Part shown: positions 10,495 to 21,891 of the stretch, one piece after another
Position numbering within the stretch: position 1 is the first letter of the stretch
How the letters are laid out: the number at the start of each line of letters is the position of its first letter
DNA from: Beroe forskalii
Taxonomy: Eukaryota > Ctenophora > Nuda > Beroida > Beroidae
Direction of reading: 5' to 3'
Assembly (NCBI GenBank): GCA_011033025.1
Contig: WFMF01000059.1
Span: forward strand, 372,001-436,000
Length of the DNA stretch: 64,000 nucleotides
Notes under the pieces: model-generated
The model's database searches: none
Told to the model about the DNA's origin: nothing
Seen by the model: only the letters and a program-made list of their open reading frames with translations
Position numbers and translations under genes: made by a program

Positions 10495-10916
10495 AGTTTT
10501 GTGCTATAAAAATTAATAATTGAATTGAAATTGAATTGAAATCAAATTAGATCTCTATTTGCTCTAAATTATTTGATATTGCCTAAATTGTGCATTACAT
10601 ACATACTACTGCAAATATTCTACTCACCACATACTAAGCAAATCGAGAAAAAAAAATTTGGCAGCAGAAAAAGTGTACAAGAGATATTGTAAACCTAGAA
10701 GTCTGAAAAGCGCTATTTTCTGGTTTGAAATCTCCCTCAAACTCCAAGGTGCTAATATGGGCATGATAAAATAAAATTGGCAACGTGAGGAGCTTCCCCC
10801 TATGTAATTCAGCATCACTATCAGTTTAACCTAAAATATATTATTTTGAGCCTAAGATGTAATTTCCTGCAATTAATGTATATGTCATATGACTCAAGTT
10901 AACATCTGAATTATAA
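10495..10916. other. Non-coding lead-in to the Homer ORF
   Basis: AT-rich, with no recognisable gene or clear promoter motif. An in-frame TAA lies directly before the Homer start codon at 10917. Confidence 0.5.
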
Positions 10917-12008
10917 ATGGGGGATAGGCCTGTGTTCTCTTGCCACTGTCATGTTTTCAGGATTGATGCTACCACAAAGAAAACTTGGATTCCTGCTGCT
11001 GAAGGGCCAGTCCAAGTGTCTTTCTTCTATGACCCTTCTAAACGGGCATACAGAGTTGTTTCAATAGATAATGGGAAGCCAATTATTAATAGCACAATTG
11101 TTGCTGGAATGACATTCAGTAGAACTGCTCAAAAGTTTGGGCAGTGGAGTGATCAGCGTGCTAATACTGTTTATGGTGTTGGGTTCAGCAATGAAGATGA
11201 GCTTACTAAGTTTGCAGACCAATTTGAAGAAGCTAAGATGTGTGTGGCAAGAGACACTTTGTCTCCTGTAGGGTCTCCACCACCAATAGAACCACATGAT
11301 GAACATACACGTAAGTTAATGTCACCTGGAGTTCCTCCTGATGTACATGGTCAGCGATCAAGTAATTCACTTGATTGTGATTCTTTGAAACCTAAATCCA
11401 TCAGTGATTTAGATTTGTCAGAGGATGTTAGGATTAATGGTTCAGATAATGTTAATGAAAATTTGTTTGACAATCTAAAAATTGAAAATGAAAGGCTCAA
11501 AATGTCTCTTAGCCAATCACAAAACAATGTCAAAAAATGGGAAGTTGAACTCAACACATTAAGGACTAATAATAGTAGACTTCAAGGTGCACTGCATGAA
11601 AACAGCCGTAACATAGAAGAATGGAAGGCACAACTTCTTCAGTATCGTGAGGAGAATAGCAAGTTAAGAAATAGAAATGAAGAGCTAGAACTTGAAATAG
11701 AAAACATTACAAGAACTGGAACCAATTCTCCTAAAATAAGTAAAAAACCTGTCAAGTCATCTCTCAAATCAGAAGAAGTGGAAAGGGTGAAGCAAATCCT
11801 TGAAAAGGTGACTGCTGAGTTAGTTGAAATGAAAGAGGAAAATATGAGACTCAAAACTCAATTGCTCAATATTGATGATCAAAGTGGTCATAGGAAGCAT
11901 GTTTTTGAAAATAGCATGATTTGTCAACTTCAAGCTGACATGGAAATTAAACTGCGTGATTTGGTAGAAATGAATAGAAAACTTTTGACATATTGTCATA
12001 AAGTATGA
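10917..12008 (+). CDS. HOMER: Homer postsynaptic scaffold protein, intronless full-length ORF
   Basis: 363-residue protein. Residues 1-111 form an EVH1/WH1 domain (HVFRID, KKTW, KFGQW, RANTVYGVGF). W24, F74 and G89, which line the PPxxF-binding groove in Homer proteins, are all kept. A polar linker follows (SPPPIEP near residue 125). Predicted coiled coils lie at about 181-265, 286-321 and 330-363, matching the tetramerising tail; the length fits long Homer isoforms (about 350-390). Homer proteins link group I metabotropic glutamate receptors, IP3 and ryanodine receptors and Shank at synapses and in muscle. The start is fixed by an in-frame TAA immediately upstream. Homer genes normally have many introns inside EVH1 and the coiled coil, but none are seen here, so a retrogene is likely. 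The frame is intact, so it may be functional. An ATTAAA lies at 12584-12589. Confidence 0.92.
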   Translation: MGDRPVFSCHCHVFRIDATTKKTWIPAAEGPVQVSFFYDPSKRAYRVVSIDNGKPIINSTIVAGMTFSRTAQKFGQWSDQRANTVYGVGFSNEDELTKFADQFEEAKMCVARDTLSPVGSPPPIEPHDEHTRKLMSPGVPPDVHGQRSSNSLDCDSLKPKSISDLDLSEDVRINGSDNVNENLFDNLKIENERLKMSLSQSQNNVKKWEVELNTLRTNNSRLQGALHENSRNIEEWKAQLLQYREENSKLRNRNEELELEIENITRTGTNSPKISKKPVKSSLKSEEVERVKQILEKVTAELVEMKEENMRLKTQLLNIDDQSGHRKHVFENSMICQLQADMEIKLRDLVEMNRKLLTYCHKV

Positions 12009-12829
12009 CACTTACTACCAGCCATATAATATTGTCCAAGTTGCTTAATTATTACTTTTTGAGGTTGTCCCTTTACCCATCAGTTTTGTAGAACATAACT
12101 AGAGTTTGCAGACTAGATTTAATCCCATTAAAGCTGAGGGACTAAAATGATCATTTTACAGGCATGTGACGACGATATATCTTAACAAAGGTTGAAATTG
12201 AAAAGGTATAATTGGTTTATGAGAGGCAGAAAAGAAAAAGTAGCAAAAACTTTATGACATATGTGTCTTTTTAGCAATTACTTTCAAATTCTTTTCTTTC
12301 AATCATGATAACTTGATAAGTCCTTTTTTCCAATTTTGTCCAGTTATTATATCTAAAGTTATGCTGCTTTTTGGGAATTAGATGAAATTTTATTGCCCCA
12401 AATTGCCCAATATTGGACTTGCCCCCACCATAGAGAATGGAGATAGGGAACTAGCATGAGGAAATTGGGCCATTCATTTATTGCTAAAAGCTGCTTCTGT
12501 TATAATATTGAATGCTGTGTTGTGAATGCACTGATATATACTTGTTGAAATTTGTCAGAAATTCATGTATTGTTAGATGTTACATTAAAAGTCGTTAGTT
12601 TTTAAATCATATAGATTGGCAAAAATTTATTTTGGTGGGGAAATAATTCTGGGATCCAAATTTTGGGGCATTCAAAAATTTGATTGAACCACATTAATTT
12701 ATGTTTTGTGAGGACGTGAGTTATTCCCAATTTTAATGATCTGAATATCATAGTTGGAGTATTAATTTCAATTCAATTCAATATATTCCAGTTATATTTA
12801 ATTCTCAGTTTCCATAGGTTTATTGAAGG
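12009..12829. other. Intergenic, between Homer and the AT-hook ORF
   Basis: AT-rich with no gene. ATTAAA at 12584-12589 could be a poly(A) signal for Homer. No poly(A) tail or target duplication is evident. TTCTCAGTTTCCATAG at 12802-12817 could be a splice acceptor in front of the next ORF. Confidence 0.45.
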
Positions 12830-13315
12830 ATGGCTGATGCTATTTCAGATTCCACTGACCCCCAAGCAGTCCAAGGAGATGGTAGTAATGATAGCACAGT
12901 TGCAGCTGAGTTGAACTCGGCTGAAAATGGAACAGCAGATGTTGCTGAGGAAGCTGTGTCAGAGCCTCCTAAAAAGCGTGGTCGACCAGCTAGTGGGACA
13001 GCACCCAGGCGCACCCCTAAGAGGAAATCAAAAGAAGAGAAGCCCCCGACTCAACCTACAAGGCGCAGTACCAGAAGGTCTGTATCATCTAGATCATCTG
13101 AGGCAACAACACCTACAGAGAAGCTTGAGGAGCCCATTGAAGCTGTGGTTAAAGCAGCAGAAGCAGAAAAGTCAGATGTTGATGGAAAAACGACAGATGG
13201 AGCTCCAATTGAAACAGAAGATAAAAATGACAATAAAGAGATATCAGCTGATTCCTCTGCTAATGAGAAAAGTAATGAGTCAGATGCTACACAACAAGTC
13301 GAGGCAGAAGCTTGA
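12830..13315 (+). CDS. Small acidic/basic nuclear protein with one AT-hook
   Basis: 161-residue ORF with a good start context (A at -3, G at +4). Residues 1-45 are acidic and Ala/Ser-rich. Residues 46-56 hold PPKKRGRPASG, a canonical AT-hook with the RGRP core that binds the minor groove of AT-rich DNA. Residues 57-92 are strongly basic (RRTPKRKSKEE, TRRSTRRS), and the tail is acidic (Glu/Asp/Ala/Ser). This composition is typical of HMGA-like or other chromatin-associated low-complexity proteins. I do not recognise a specific ortholog. The codon pattern and clean frame favour a real gene. A possible acceptor at 12817 suggests an untranslated 5' exon upstream. Confidence 0.65.
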   Translation: MADAISDSTDPQAVQGDGSNDSTVAAELNSAENGTADVAEEAVSEPPKKRGRPASGTAPRRTPKRKSKEEKPPTQPTRRSTRRSVSSRSSEATTPTEKLEEPIEAVVKAAEAEKSDVDGKTTDGAPIETEDKNDNKEISADSSANEKSNESDATQQVEAEA

Positions 13316-16300
13316 GAGTGTGCAGAATTAAGTGTCATAAACTCAAATCAATTGTGGTTTCAATTACCAATTTGTTGGTTTATTATAATATTGGCATTTA
13401 TGATATTGGACAATTTTGATTGCATATCCCACATATCTTCTCATTGGTGCCTCATACTGTTCACATATCTATCGTTATGTATACCTATTATATATAATAC
13501 TTAATACTTACAGCAGAACTGTGTTGGAGTTTCAGTTTATTATTCTTAATTTTTATTCGATATTCTTATTTATTCTGATGGTGACTGTTTATGAAGTATG
13601 TTTAGTTAATTTATAAACTTATAAGGTTCACTTTATCATTTTCAGTTGCAGTGGTGCTGATAGTATGCAAGTCACAAGGGAAAATTCAGTTTCAAAGTAA
13701 AGTAGTCTTAGATCTATGAAACTTAGAATAATCAAAAATTCGGTGAAGTGGAAAATAAGAGTGACATTTTTAATCTCATTACAATATTCCACTTGTAAGT
13801 TACATACTATAATTATCAAGTGTGGTTGAATAATCAATTAATTTAATTTCGAATTTGCAACTTGCAAGATAGTGCTAATATGGATAAATTTTCTAATTTG
13901 ATTGACATACAGTTTTTGGCAGTTTGAAGTTTGAATGTCATCTCTAATAACATCATCATTCATCAGAATTAATTAGCATGCAATTGATAATTACTCTTAT
14001 ACAGTAATTAAAATTATGCTTAGAAGTAAAATGGAGCATTAATATAGGGAGCTGTCACAGTGTTACATATAATGTCATCACCTGAAGGGGGAGGGGTTTT
14101 TCAAATGCTGACAGGTGATGACAGGGGGAGAGAGGGGTTTCAAGTTTGCTGACATCAACAAAAATTTTGAATTTTCAAATCCATAGGATACGATTTGCAA
14201 ACTTTTTTTCACAATATTTTGATTTGGAGTACCCATTGACCATTGTATTTCTTCAATATTATATATATAAGATTTCCAAATTGACTGGGGATGTGACAGC
14301 CCATTGAATGAATAAAATTTTGTTCGTCTGAAGCAAGTAGAACCCCATTTTGTTTATTTTAACGAATTTAACAAAATGAATCACACCACATGTATATGAT
14401 TGATATTTCGTGTCTGCCATTTCAATCTGATATAATCAAAATAAATGCTGATGTCAGCATGGGGGAGGGGTGAGCCAATGATGACATATGGGGGACGGGG
14501 GTTGAAAAATTTATGATGTAATATTGATGGCTTCCATAAAATGTAAATGCATTATCCTAATTATGGTTTTGTTGTTAAATTGCTACATTTTATTATCCAT
14601 TTCATATTTAAACTTTAAAAGTTAGAGACCGTTCACATATTATTGCTATTATCATGTAACTAATTAAATTGACTACATTTAAACTTATTTTGCCTCTGAA
14701 GGCATAGCATGTTTGTTGTAGTGCTATTTCTTGCAATATCATTCAGCTAAATGATATGACAATGCCCTCTATTTCCCTACCTATGTAAATTTGAGCACTC
14801 CTTAACAAAAAAAGTGAGTGCAGTTAATAGAAATTTTAGTTGTTGAAATATTTAAAATGGTAAAATAATTTCTCTGTGAAATCTTAATGTTAATGATGAA
14901 TTTATCTGACTTGCTTGCCCATTCGAATTTGTTGGAATCAAATCATTTCAAAACTGCCCTTAATAAATGCATGTTCTACCTTTATCTGTGCAGCATCATT
15001 CCTCAGAATCAAAGATATATAATATATTATCAAGTCGGTTTTAAAATGCAGTCTTGATATAACGTGGTTCAATTCAGAATTGTATGGTTGCAGACAAATT
15101 AAGTGGGTGGGCTCATCTCCTAAAACTTAGAATGAATTTATCAATTTAAGGGCTGATCAATTGGCAATAAGTTCCTGCTGATGAGTCAATTTTTTGATTT
15201 GGATTTGAGCCCCCAACCCCTCTTAATACCCTTTGGCACTGCCATAGCAGTTATACACATTTTTGCCCCAAGATGGTGTTAACTTTTCAGTGTCACTTCA
15301 AAACTAAATTTTGCTCTTAAATTTCATGGAGTGGAATTTTTATTAGTGTATCAGATCTTCCATTTTACCAATGTTTGGCTAAATATGACCAAAAATCCCC
15401 AATTAGGTTTGGTAACATGCTTTTAAATTGGTATACATGAAAATAACTTGCATTTTTGTGCAATCAGGCTGAAATTTTGTATGCTTATACTGCAAGCTTG
15501 CAAGGACCATTATCTATCGAAATTGTCCTTCTCATATTGCACCTACGTTTCTTTTCAAAAAGCTTCACCATTGTGGGCAAACAGTGGCCATCGTGGTGGC
15601 ATCAAAGGTTCTTTAGGCCCAATCCCCTCAGCCATTATTTTGAAAATAAGTTTTCTAGGGTTAACACCCCTTTGAAAATTATTTCATGTTACTGTTTGGT
15701 ACTGTAGTTTAAATGCTCCTTGGAATTTGATGCTGGCTTCCATTCAGGCTTTGCTCTTCTTTCAAGTGTATGATTTTTGCAGCGCTGTGCTATATATGTC
15801 TCTTGATGCTACATAAATATTTGAATGAATAATCTACATACATTAACATATTAACATAGTATATAATATAGTCCCTTGCGAATATTATATATTTTCTTGA
15901 TCATCAACTGACGTTATATTATATAGTAATTAATTATTCAATTTACAAACTGTTGATTACTTGTGTTGAGTGTTCTTGATTTGCCAAATAAACAAATATA
16001 ATAAAAAGTCAGCGATTTTTAATACCCATGATAAAATATCGAAAAGTTATAATTTTTCATGGCTCATTGCAAATTGATTATGCCAATCCAGTGAATTGAA
16101 AAAAGTAAGGCGCATCTGCAGTTGATTGATCTTCCTTGATCTAATATCATCAAGTATTATTAATAGACTATAATCAGATCTGCTCTGCAGTTACAAAATT
16201 CATTGAGCTCTTGAGTACGTAAGCTCTTGTATGTAAGTTCATACGTTTGTTATAAAATGATTTGCATGAATATGCCACACTTTGAAAATTGGAAAAGCCC

Positions 16301-16366
16301 TGCATATAGGAGTTTAACATGCCACCGTTATGGTTATTTTAAACTATTTGAGGTATTTGAAGAAAT
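13316..16366. other. 3-kb intergenic region without recognised genes
   Basis: AT-rich. Two similar G-rich segments near 14085-14145 and 14458-14510 (GGGGGAGGGG with neighbouring GATGACA) look like paired remnants of a small repeat. AATAAA at about 14310 could serve the AT-hook gene. A hammerhead-like CTGATGAG at 15178-15185 lacks the partner GAAA. Nothing coding is recognised. Confidence 0.45.
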
Positions 16367-18616
16367 ATGGCTACTGTCACAAGAAAATGTCCTCTCATAA
16401 AGCAGATCTGTGGGTATAGACATGGTCACATGGTAAATTTGCCCGGGAATACCTGGTCCCTTAGGGACTGGGCTAAAAGACCTAAGAAGCGGTGGATACC
16501 TACCAAAGGAACAATAGGATATAAACTCGATTCTATCGTGATACCTAGTGATCTCCAGCATAAAAACGTTGATCCCATATTAAAACTGTATGCCTATCAA
16601 GTTGATTCATATCCTAAAACTGAATGCTGTGATCCAGTACATTTTCTCTGCAATTTGACGAGGACAGCTAAGCCCATATCATATTCATCTCTAAACAGAG
16701 GAAAGGACATAATCAGTGAGGCACTCATATCAGATTTCGTCAATCATGTTGAGGGATGTTGTTCTTCTTTCAACAGTTTTCTTCACCAAAAGCAGTTTGA
16801 ACTTGGTAGTAAACGGACACCAATCCAACTAGATCAACTTGCTAAACATTACTCAAGTGGATTCTTACAGAATTTCCTCCATTTCCTTTTTTCTCGTAGT
16901 GAGCTGTGTGGTCCACTCCTGATTGATTCCTATATCTCCAGCAACCATCAAACTGCTGCATTTTGGCGGCATAGTGTCCTTTCTTACGAGAAGTCTTGTC
17001 ACAACTTCCAGTTTCACAACTTCATCGACTTGATGGTCAGGAGTTCTAAGTTATTGTCATACAGAGAACTGAGGGGAATGGGGCCCCGTGAAAACAACTC
17101 TGAACATGAGTGGGCAATGCTAGAGAACAACCTCCATGATATTTGTACCAAGAGACTCGTGTTGTTCAAAGAAACTCGGCAAGTCGAACAGTATCCTGGC
17201 TTCATCAAGGAGACCATATTCCCCTACAATCACACGCTTTTCAAAGTAGGGTATGATGGGGTAAAATGGGCAGTCGGGAAAAGTGAGCAGAAATAGGGAA
17301 AAGTGGGCACTACAAATTTTCACTGATAATTCCCAATATCATGTTAGGGAAAAGGGGGCACTTTGGACAAAGGATATCAAATTCAATAAATAATGTAATG
17401 AATGCATGCTAAATTCACTGCACCTATGACCTTATGTGCAGCAACTAATGATCCGTTCATAATTTACTTCCTATTTATATCAGAAATGGCATGCCCACTT
17501 TTCCCAAACCCCAGGTGCCCACTTTTCCCTAACATGGGGTAAAGTGGGCATACCCAATTAGGATTTTAAATTGATCATAACTGGATGAAAATGTGCACTA
17601 GAAAGTTCAAAAAATATCCCAATAGATAGCCAAAAGGCTGAATGGAAAGATTATGTAAATTTAATAAGGATTTGATTTTAAATGGTTAAAGACAATAGGT
17701 TTTACTGCAAAAGTATGCCCACTTTACCCCACTTTACCCTAATTATTGCTATTTCGTTTTTGCAATGTCGTTTTCAATCATATAAATATTGATGAATCTT
17801 TCATAGGTTCCTTTTCATCATATAATTCCGTAGACTTTAAATCTTAAAATCTACAACAACGTTCACTGTGGACGTAGACTATCCATTACTTACTGTCTAC
17901 ATATCTGACATTCTTACTGTATATTACTTACTGTATATCTGACACTCCAACAGGTGGTTAGCTCTGATCTATCTGATCGTGCCCTACAAGCAGCTGTGCT
18001 GATGACTGGCTTCGGACAGACCTTGGCCACAACCCAACACAGACTTGGCTTCCCTTGCCGGGTGGACTTACTCCCAGCGGTAGAAGAGAGTGAGGCAGTC
18101 AACGTGGTTGTCACAGACGGTAACAGGTACGTGACTCTGTTTAGTGTTTCCAATGATCATATTCTCAAAGCTGCTGCTAATATGAAATCATTCGATACGA
18201 TAATAGTCACTGTTTTAGAGCAACTAAGTCAATGTTTTAGAGCAAGTAGGTCACGGTTTTAGAGCAAGCTACCTCTTTTAGAGCAAGCAATCTCTTCAAA
18301 GTTTCTAATCAATGCAACGTTTCTAGGGAATAGGGATGCAATGGTAGGTGGTCCCTTATGTGACATGATAAAGTGACTATTCACACCCTTTTTCAGGTAC
18401 TGTTTGGGAGTGTACCAGTGTAACACAACGAACACGTGTCAGACACAACTCCCCGAAACAGACGATGTTAACATGTGCGCCCTGTCCCCTGTCCAAACAC
18501 TAGTCTCACTGGGGCTACTCAATACTCACCTTCTAGCGGACCTCCTCTCATTGCTCACTGCAAATCCGGAAAACGTAGGGCAAGAGGAGACCAAACGCAC
18601 AGCAGAAATCAGTTGA
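16367..18616 (+). CDS. MRPL37: Mitochondrial large-subunit ribosomal protein mL37, three exons
   Basis: Best model: exon 1 16367-17245, exon 2 17954-18126 (acceptor CCAACAG, donor CAG|GTACGT), exon 3 18397-18616 (acceptor TTTTTCAG). The frame is kept at both joins, giving 423 residues, about the length of animal mL37. Family-like segments in order are FLCNLTRTAKP, CGPLLIDSYI, YNHTLFK, then ALQAAVLMTGFGQTLA, and across the second splice TDGNR|YCLGVYQCNTTNT. This last matches the TDGR...FQLNTTD signature of mL37. The N-terminus is basic with almost no acidic residues, fitting a mitochondrial targeting sequence. The role is structural, in the mitochondrial 39S subunit near its paralog mL65, which is the main alternative assignment. 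The exon 1 donor is unusual: it coincides with the edge of a MITE. A poly(A) signal follows at 18696. Confidence 0.85.
17249..17739. mobile_element. TA-flanked MITE in mL37 intron 1
   Basis: Ends read GGGTATGATGGGGTAAAATG on the left and CATTT/ACTTTACCCC..TTTACCC on the right, i.e. imperfect terminal inverted repeats of about 25 bp with consensus GGGTAAAGTGGGGTAAAGTG, flanked by TA at 17247-17248 and 17740-17741. Internal copies of GGGAAAAGTGGGCAC occur in both orientations. TA duplication suggests mobilisation by a Tc1/mariner-type transposase. The left end lies within 4 bp of the mL37 exon 1 boundary. Confidence 0.75.
18212..18290 (+). repeat. Short tandem TTTTAGAGCAA units in mL37 intron 2
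   Basis: Four imperfect copies of a roughly 20-bp unit containing GTTTTAGAGCAA. It resembles a CRISPR repeat by chance only; it is a minor intronic repeat. Confidence 0.6.
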
Positions 18617-18695
18617 GGTTACCTTAATCCTTTATGACCCCTTTATTAATGTTGGGGTTAACAATACTGTGCTAGTTGCATGGCGGGTTAGGATT

Positions 18696-18701
18696 AATAA
18701 A
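18696..18701 (+). terminator. Poly(A) signal AATAAA of the mL37 gene
   Basis: Canonical AATAAA 80 bp after the mL37 stop codon, followed by a GT-rich stretch (TTTTGTGATC). Confidence 0.6.
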
Positions 18702-19134
18702 CTTTTGTGATCAGTAATTCAGTAAAGTGGCATTCAATTTCAATGTTAGGTGTTATCTGAACAGTTTTGAGAAACGTCGGGAATGATTTATAAATATAAC
18801 TCCAAATAGCTGTCGAAGGGTGTATAACTGTGCGATGTGCGTCAGTATAATTTATTTTATCTTAACCACCCCCTAATTCCGCATGGTTGCTTCTCAATCC
18901 TCTCTGTAACGATAGTTTTGATCTGGTAACTTGGTACCAGGTTTGATTGTTATGAAGTTGATTTATAATAGATTTAAAGTCTAGGAATTTAGGAGTTGCT
19001 ATTCAATCATCAATGATCTGTAAATTATGTAACTATTTTTAGTGCGATTTGAGGTTAACTGATTAACTTATTACATTGTTTTACAAATTTCTATCGTCAG
19101 TGTTTTCCTTAAAATCTGTCATTGATTTATAATA
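18702..19134. other. Intergenic, no gene recognised
   Basis: AT-rich spacer between the mL37 poly(A) signal and the foldback transposon. Confidence 0.5.
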
Positions 19135-21658
19135 CAGTCAAATCTGCCTCAAAAAGGGGTAAAAAGTGGACAAATTCTACACCAAGCGATTTTGCATGGA
19201 TTCTATAGTTTTTTGCATGAAAAATCGATCTAACAACTTTCCACACCCCTCCGGAGTGTGGAAAGTGCCGAAAAATCGATTTTTAGCTGAGGCGCAGCCG
19301 ACTGATATGTAAAAAAATCGTATCTCGGCTCAGGAAGGTCGTAGAGACTTCATCTTGGGCGGAAAATGCGCAATGAACATGTTTATACAATTGTCAACAA
19401 AAAATATGCCCTCAAATGCTCAGGAACGGTTACAGGCGAAAACAGATTTTTTAGCTGACGAGTCCTAGCTTAAGGCAATTTTGTATCCATGTCCAGGAAG
19501 GTCGTAGAGACTTCACCTTGGGCGGAAAATGTGCGTGTGGCCATGTTAATATACAATTATCAACAAAAATACGCCCTTAAATGCTCAAGAACAGATAACG
19601 GGCGAAAATCTGATTTTTTGGGCAGGCATGAAGACCTGATTTAGGCGAATTTTATATCTCAGTGCAGGAAGGTCGTAGAGACTTCATTTTAGGCGGAAAA
19701 AGTGCGCAATGGCCATGTTTATACACAATTGTCAACAAAAATATGCCCTCAAATGCTCAGGAACGGAGTTACGGGCGAAAAACAGATTTTTGGGCAGGCG
19801 CGAGTCCTGCTTAAGGGGAATTTTGTATCTCAGTCCAGGAAGGTCGTGGGAACTTCATCTTGGGTGGAAAATGTGCGCAATTGCTATGTTTATTTACAAT
19901 TGTCAACAAAAATATGCCCTAGAATGCTCAGGAACGGAGTAACGGGCTAAAAACTGAATTTTAGGGCAGGTGCAAGACCTGATTTAGACGAATTTTGTAT
20001 CCCAGTCCATGAAGGTCGGCCAGAGACTTCATCTTAGCAGAATGGCTATGTTTATATCATTGACAGGCCACCCTGAGCCAAGATTTGGCTCAGGAAGGTC
20101 ATCAGAGAATTTATCTCGTGTCGAAAATGTTTGCAATGGCCATATCTGTATACGACTTGTTGATGAACATGTGCCCTAAAATGCTCACGGGCGAGAGACT
20201 AAAAAATTTGGTTTCCCGAGCCCTGGTTAAGGCGAATTACTATCTCAGCCCATGAAGGTCGTAGAGACTTAGTTTTGGGCGGAAAAAGTGCGCTATGCCA
20301 ATGGCCATGTTTATGTACGACTTGCTGATAAAAGGATAAACATCTGCCCTAAAATTCTCAGGAAGAGATGGGCGGAAGTGAAATCTCGCAACGGTTTGAG
20401 ACGGTTTGAGACGATTTTTCATATAATCACCGTCCAGGAAAGAAGACGGGTAACGGACATATGATCTCATGACATTTCATCTCACGGCACTTTATCTTGT
20501 TATATTTCAACTCCATGCAAAAGGTAAGGATCTGGTTTAGGTTAGGTTTATGGTTACGGTTAGCGTATGGGTAAGAGTTAGGGATTACGAGTAAGGTTAT
20601 AGGGTGATGATTAGGGTCAGGACAGGGAGATGAAGTATCCTGACATGAAATTTCGTACACACCTGTAGTATAGAGACTTTCGGTTGAGCAGAAATAATTG
20701 GAATGGTCAACTCAGGAAGTAGGAAGAAAGAACAATGTGTGTCTAAAACGAGGAAACGATTAACCACCATACAGGACTGGAAGAAATTTCTGGACCAAGG
20801 TAGAAAAATCATCTATATATGAGGCGTTGTTGCTGCCAAAATAAGTTTTAGCCCGTTAATCCGTTCCTGAGCATTCTATGGCATATTTTTTTGACAATTG
20901 TAAATGAACATGGCCATTGCGCACTTTTTCCACCCAAGATGAAGTTTCTACGACCTTCCTGGACTGAGATACAAATTCGCCTTAAGAAGGACTCGCGCCT
21001 GCCCAAAAATCTGTTTTTTCGCCCGTAACTCCGTTCCTGAGCATTTGAGGGCATATTTTTGTTTGACAATTGTGCTCTATAAACATGGCCATTACTTTTA
21101 TTTTCCACCCAAGATGAAGTCTCTACGACCTTCCTGGAGTGAGATATGAAATTCGCCTAAATCAGGTCTTACGTCTGCCCAAAAATCAGTTTTTCGCCCG
21201 TTACTCCGTTCCTGGGCATTTAAGGACATATTTTGTTGACAATTGTTTATTAAAATGGCCATTGCGCACATTTCCGCCCAAGATGAAGTCTCACGACCTT
21301 CCTGGACAGAGATACAAAATTCGCCTTAAGCAGGACTCGCGTCTGCCCAAAAATCTGTTTTCGCCCGTAACTCCGTTCCTGAGCATTTGAGGCATATTTT
21401 GTTGACAATTGTATATAAACATGTTCATTGCTTTTATTTTCCACCCAAGATGAAGTCTCTACGACCTTCCTGAGCCGAGATACGATTTTTTACATATCAG
21501 TCGGCTGCGCCTCAGCTAAAAATCGATTTTTCGGCACTTTCCACACTCTGGAGGGGTGTGGAAAGTTGTTAGATCGATTTTTCATGCAAAAAAACTATAG
21601 AATCCATGCAAAATCGCTTGGTGTAGAATTTGTCCACTTTTAAATCCAATTTTGACTG
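19135..21658. mobile_element. 2.5-kb foldback DNA transposon with nucleosome-length subterminal repeats
   Basis: Starts CAGTCAAA and ends TTTGACTG between TA dinucleotides (19133-19134 and 21659-21660), as in Tc1/mariner elements. The outer ~200 bp of each end are long inverted repeats (both contain TTTTGCATGGATTCTATAG or its complement and GCTGAGGCGCAGCCGACTG). Inside, a 161-178 bp unit marked by GGAAGGTCGTAGAGACTTCA is repeated at about 19334, 19495, 19667 and 19838 with diverged copies after, and in inverted orientation at about 20949, 21127, 21295 and 21463. The centre (20520-20620) has TTAGGG-like runs. No transposase is encoded, so it is non-autonomous. It ends about 230 bp before the H2A.Z start codon. 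Confidence 0.8.
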
Positions 21659-21891
21659 TATTATTAGTGAAATTGGAGGTTGTACGCCAAAATTACATAA
21701 TACCACTGATCCGTGCGACTGTAAGAACTAAGACTTACGTCAAAATCTCAAATTCATGTAATTTGTACGAATCAAGTTTCACGACTGTGAAAGTAACCTT
21801 GATTGTCGCCCCATCCTCCAGGCGTACCCCTCGAATCACCTTTACTCGTGATAAATGTATAACATATTCTCGTGGTTTTGAGTTTAGTGAG

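Noticed and set aside
9692-10523. Long frames of ISFHF repeats
   Set aside because: A pure product of the (TTTCA)n microsatellite.
15178-15185. CTGATGAG as another hammerhead
   Set aside because: No GAAA box or pairing arms at the right distance.
13416-16260. Several 60-85 residue frames in the 13.3-16.3 kb interval
   Set aside because: AT-rich, hydrophobic-biased, no recognisable family, and no splice or start context to support them.
18212-18290. GTTTTAGAGC repeats resembling a CRISPR array
   Set aside because: Only four loose ~20-bp units without distinct spacers, located in an intron of a eukaryotic gene. The match to the Cas9-type repeat start is chance.
21652-21891. N-terminal extension of H2A.Z upstream of 21892
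   Set aside because: The open frame extends there but does not resemble histone sequence; the canonical start motif lies at 21910.
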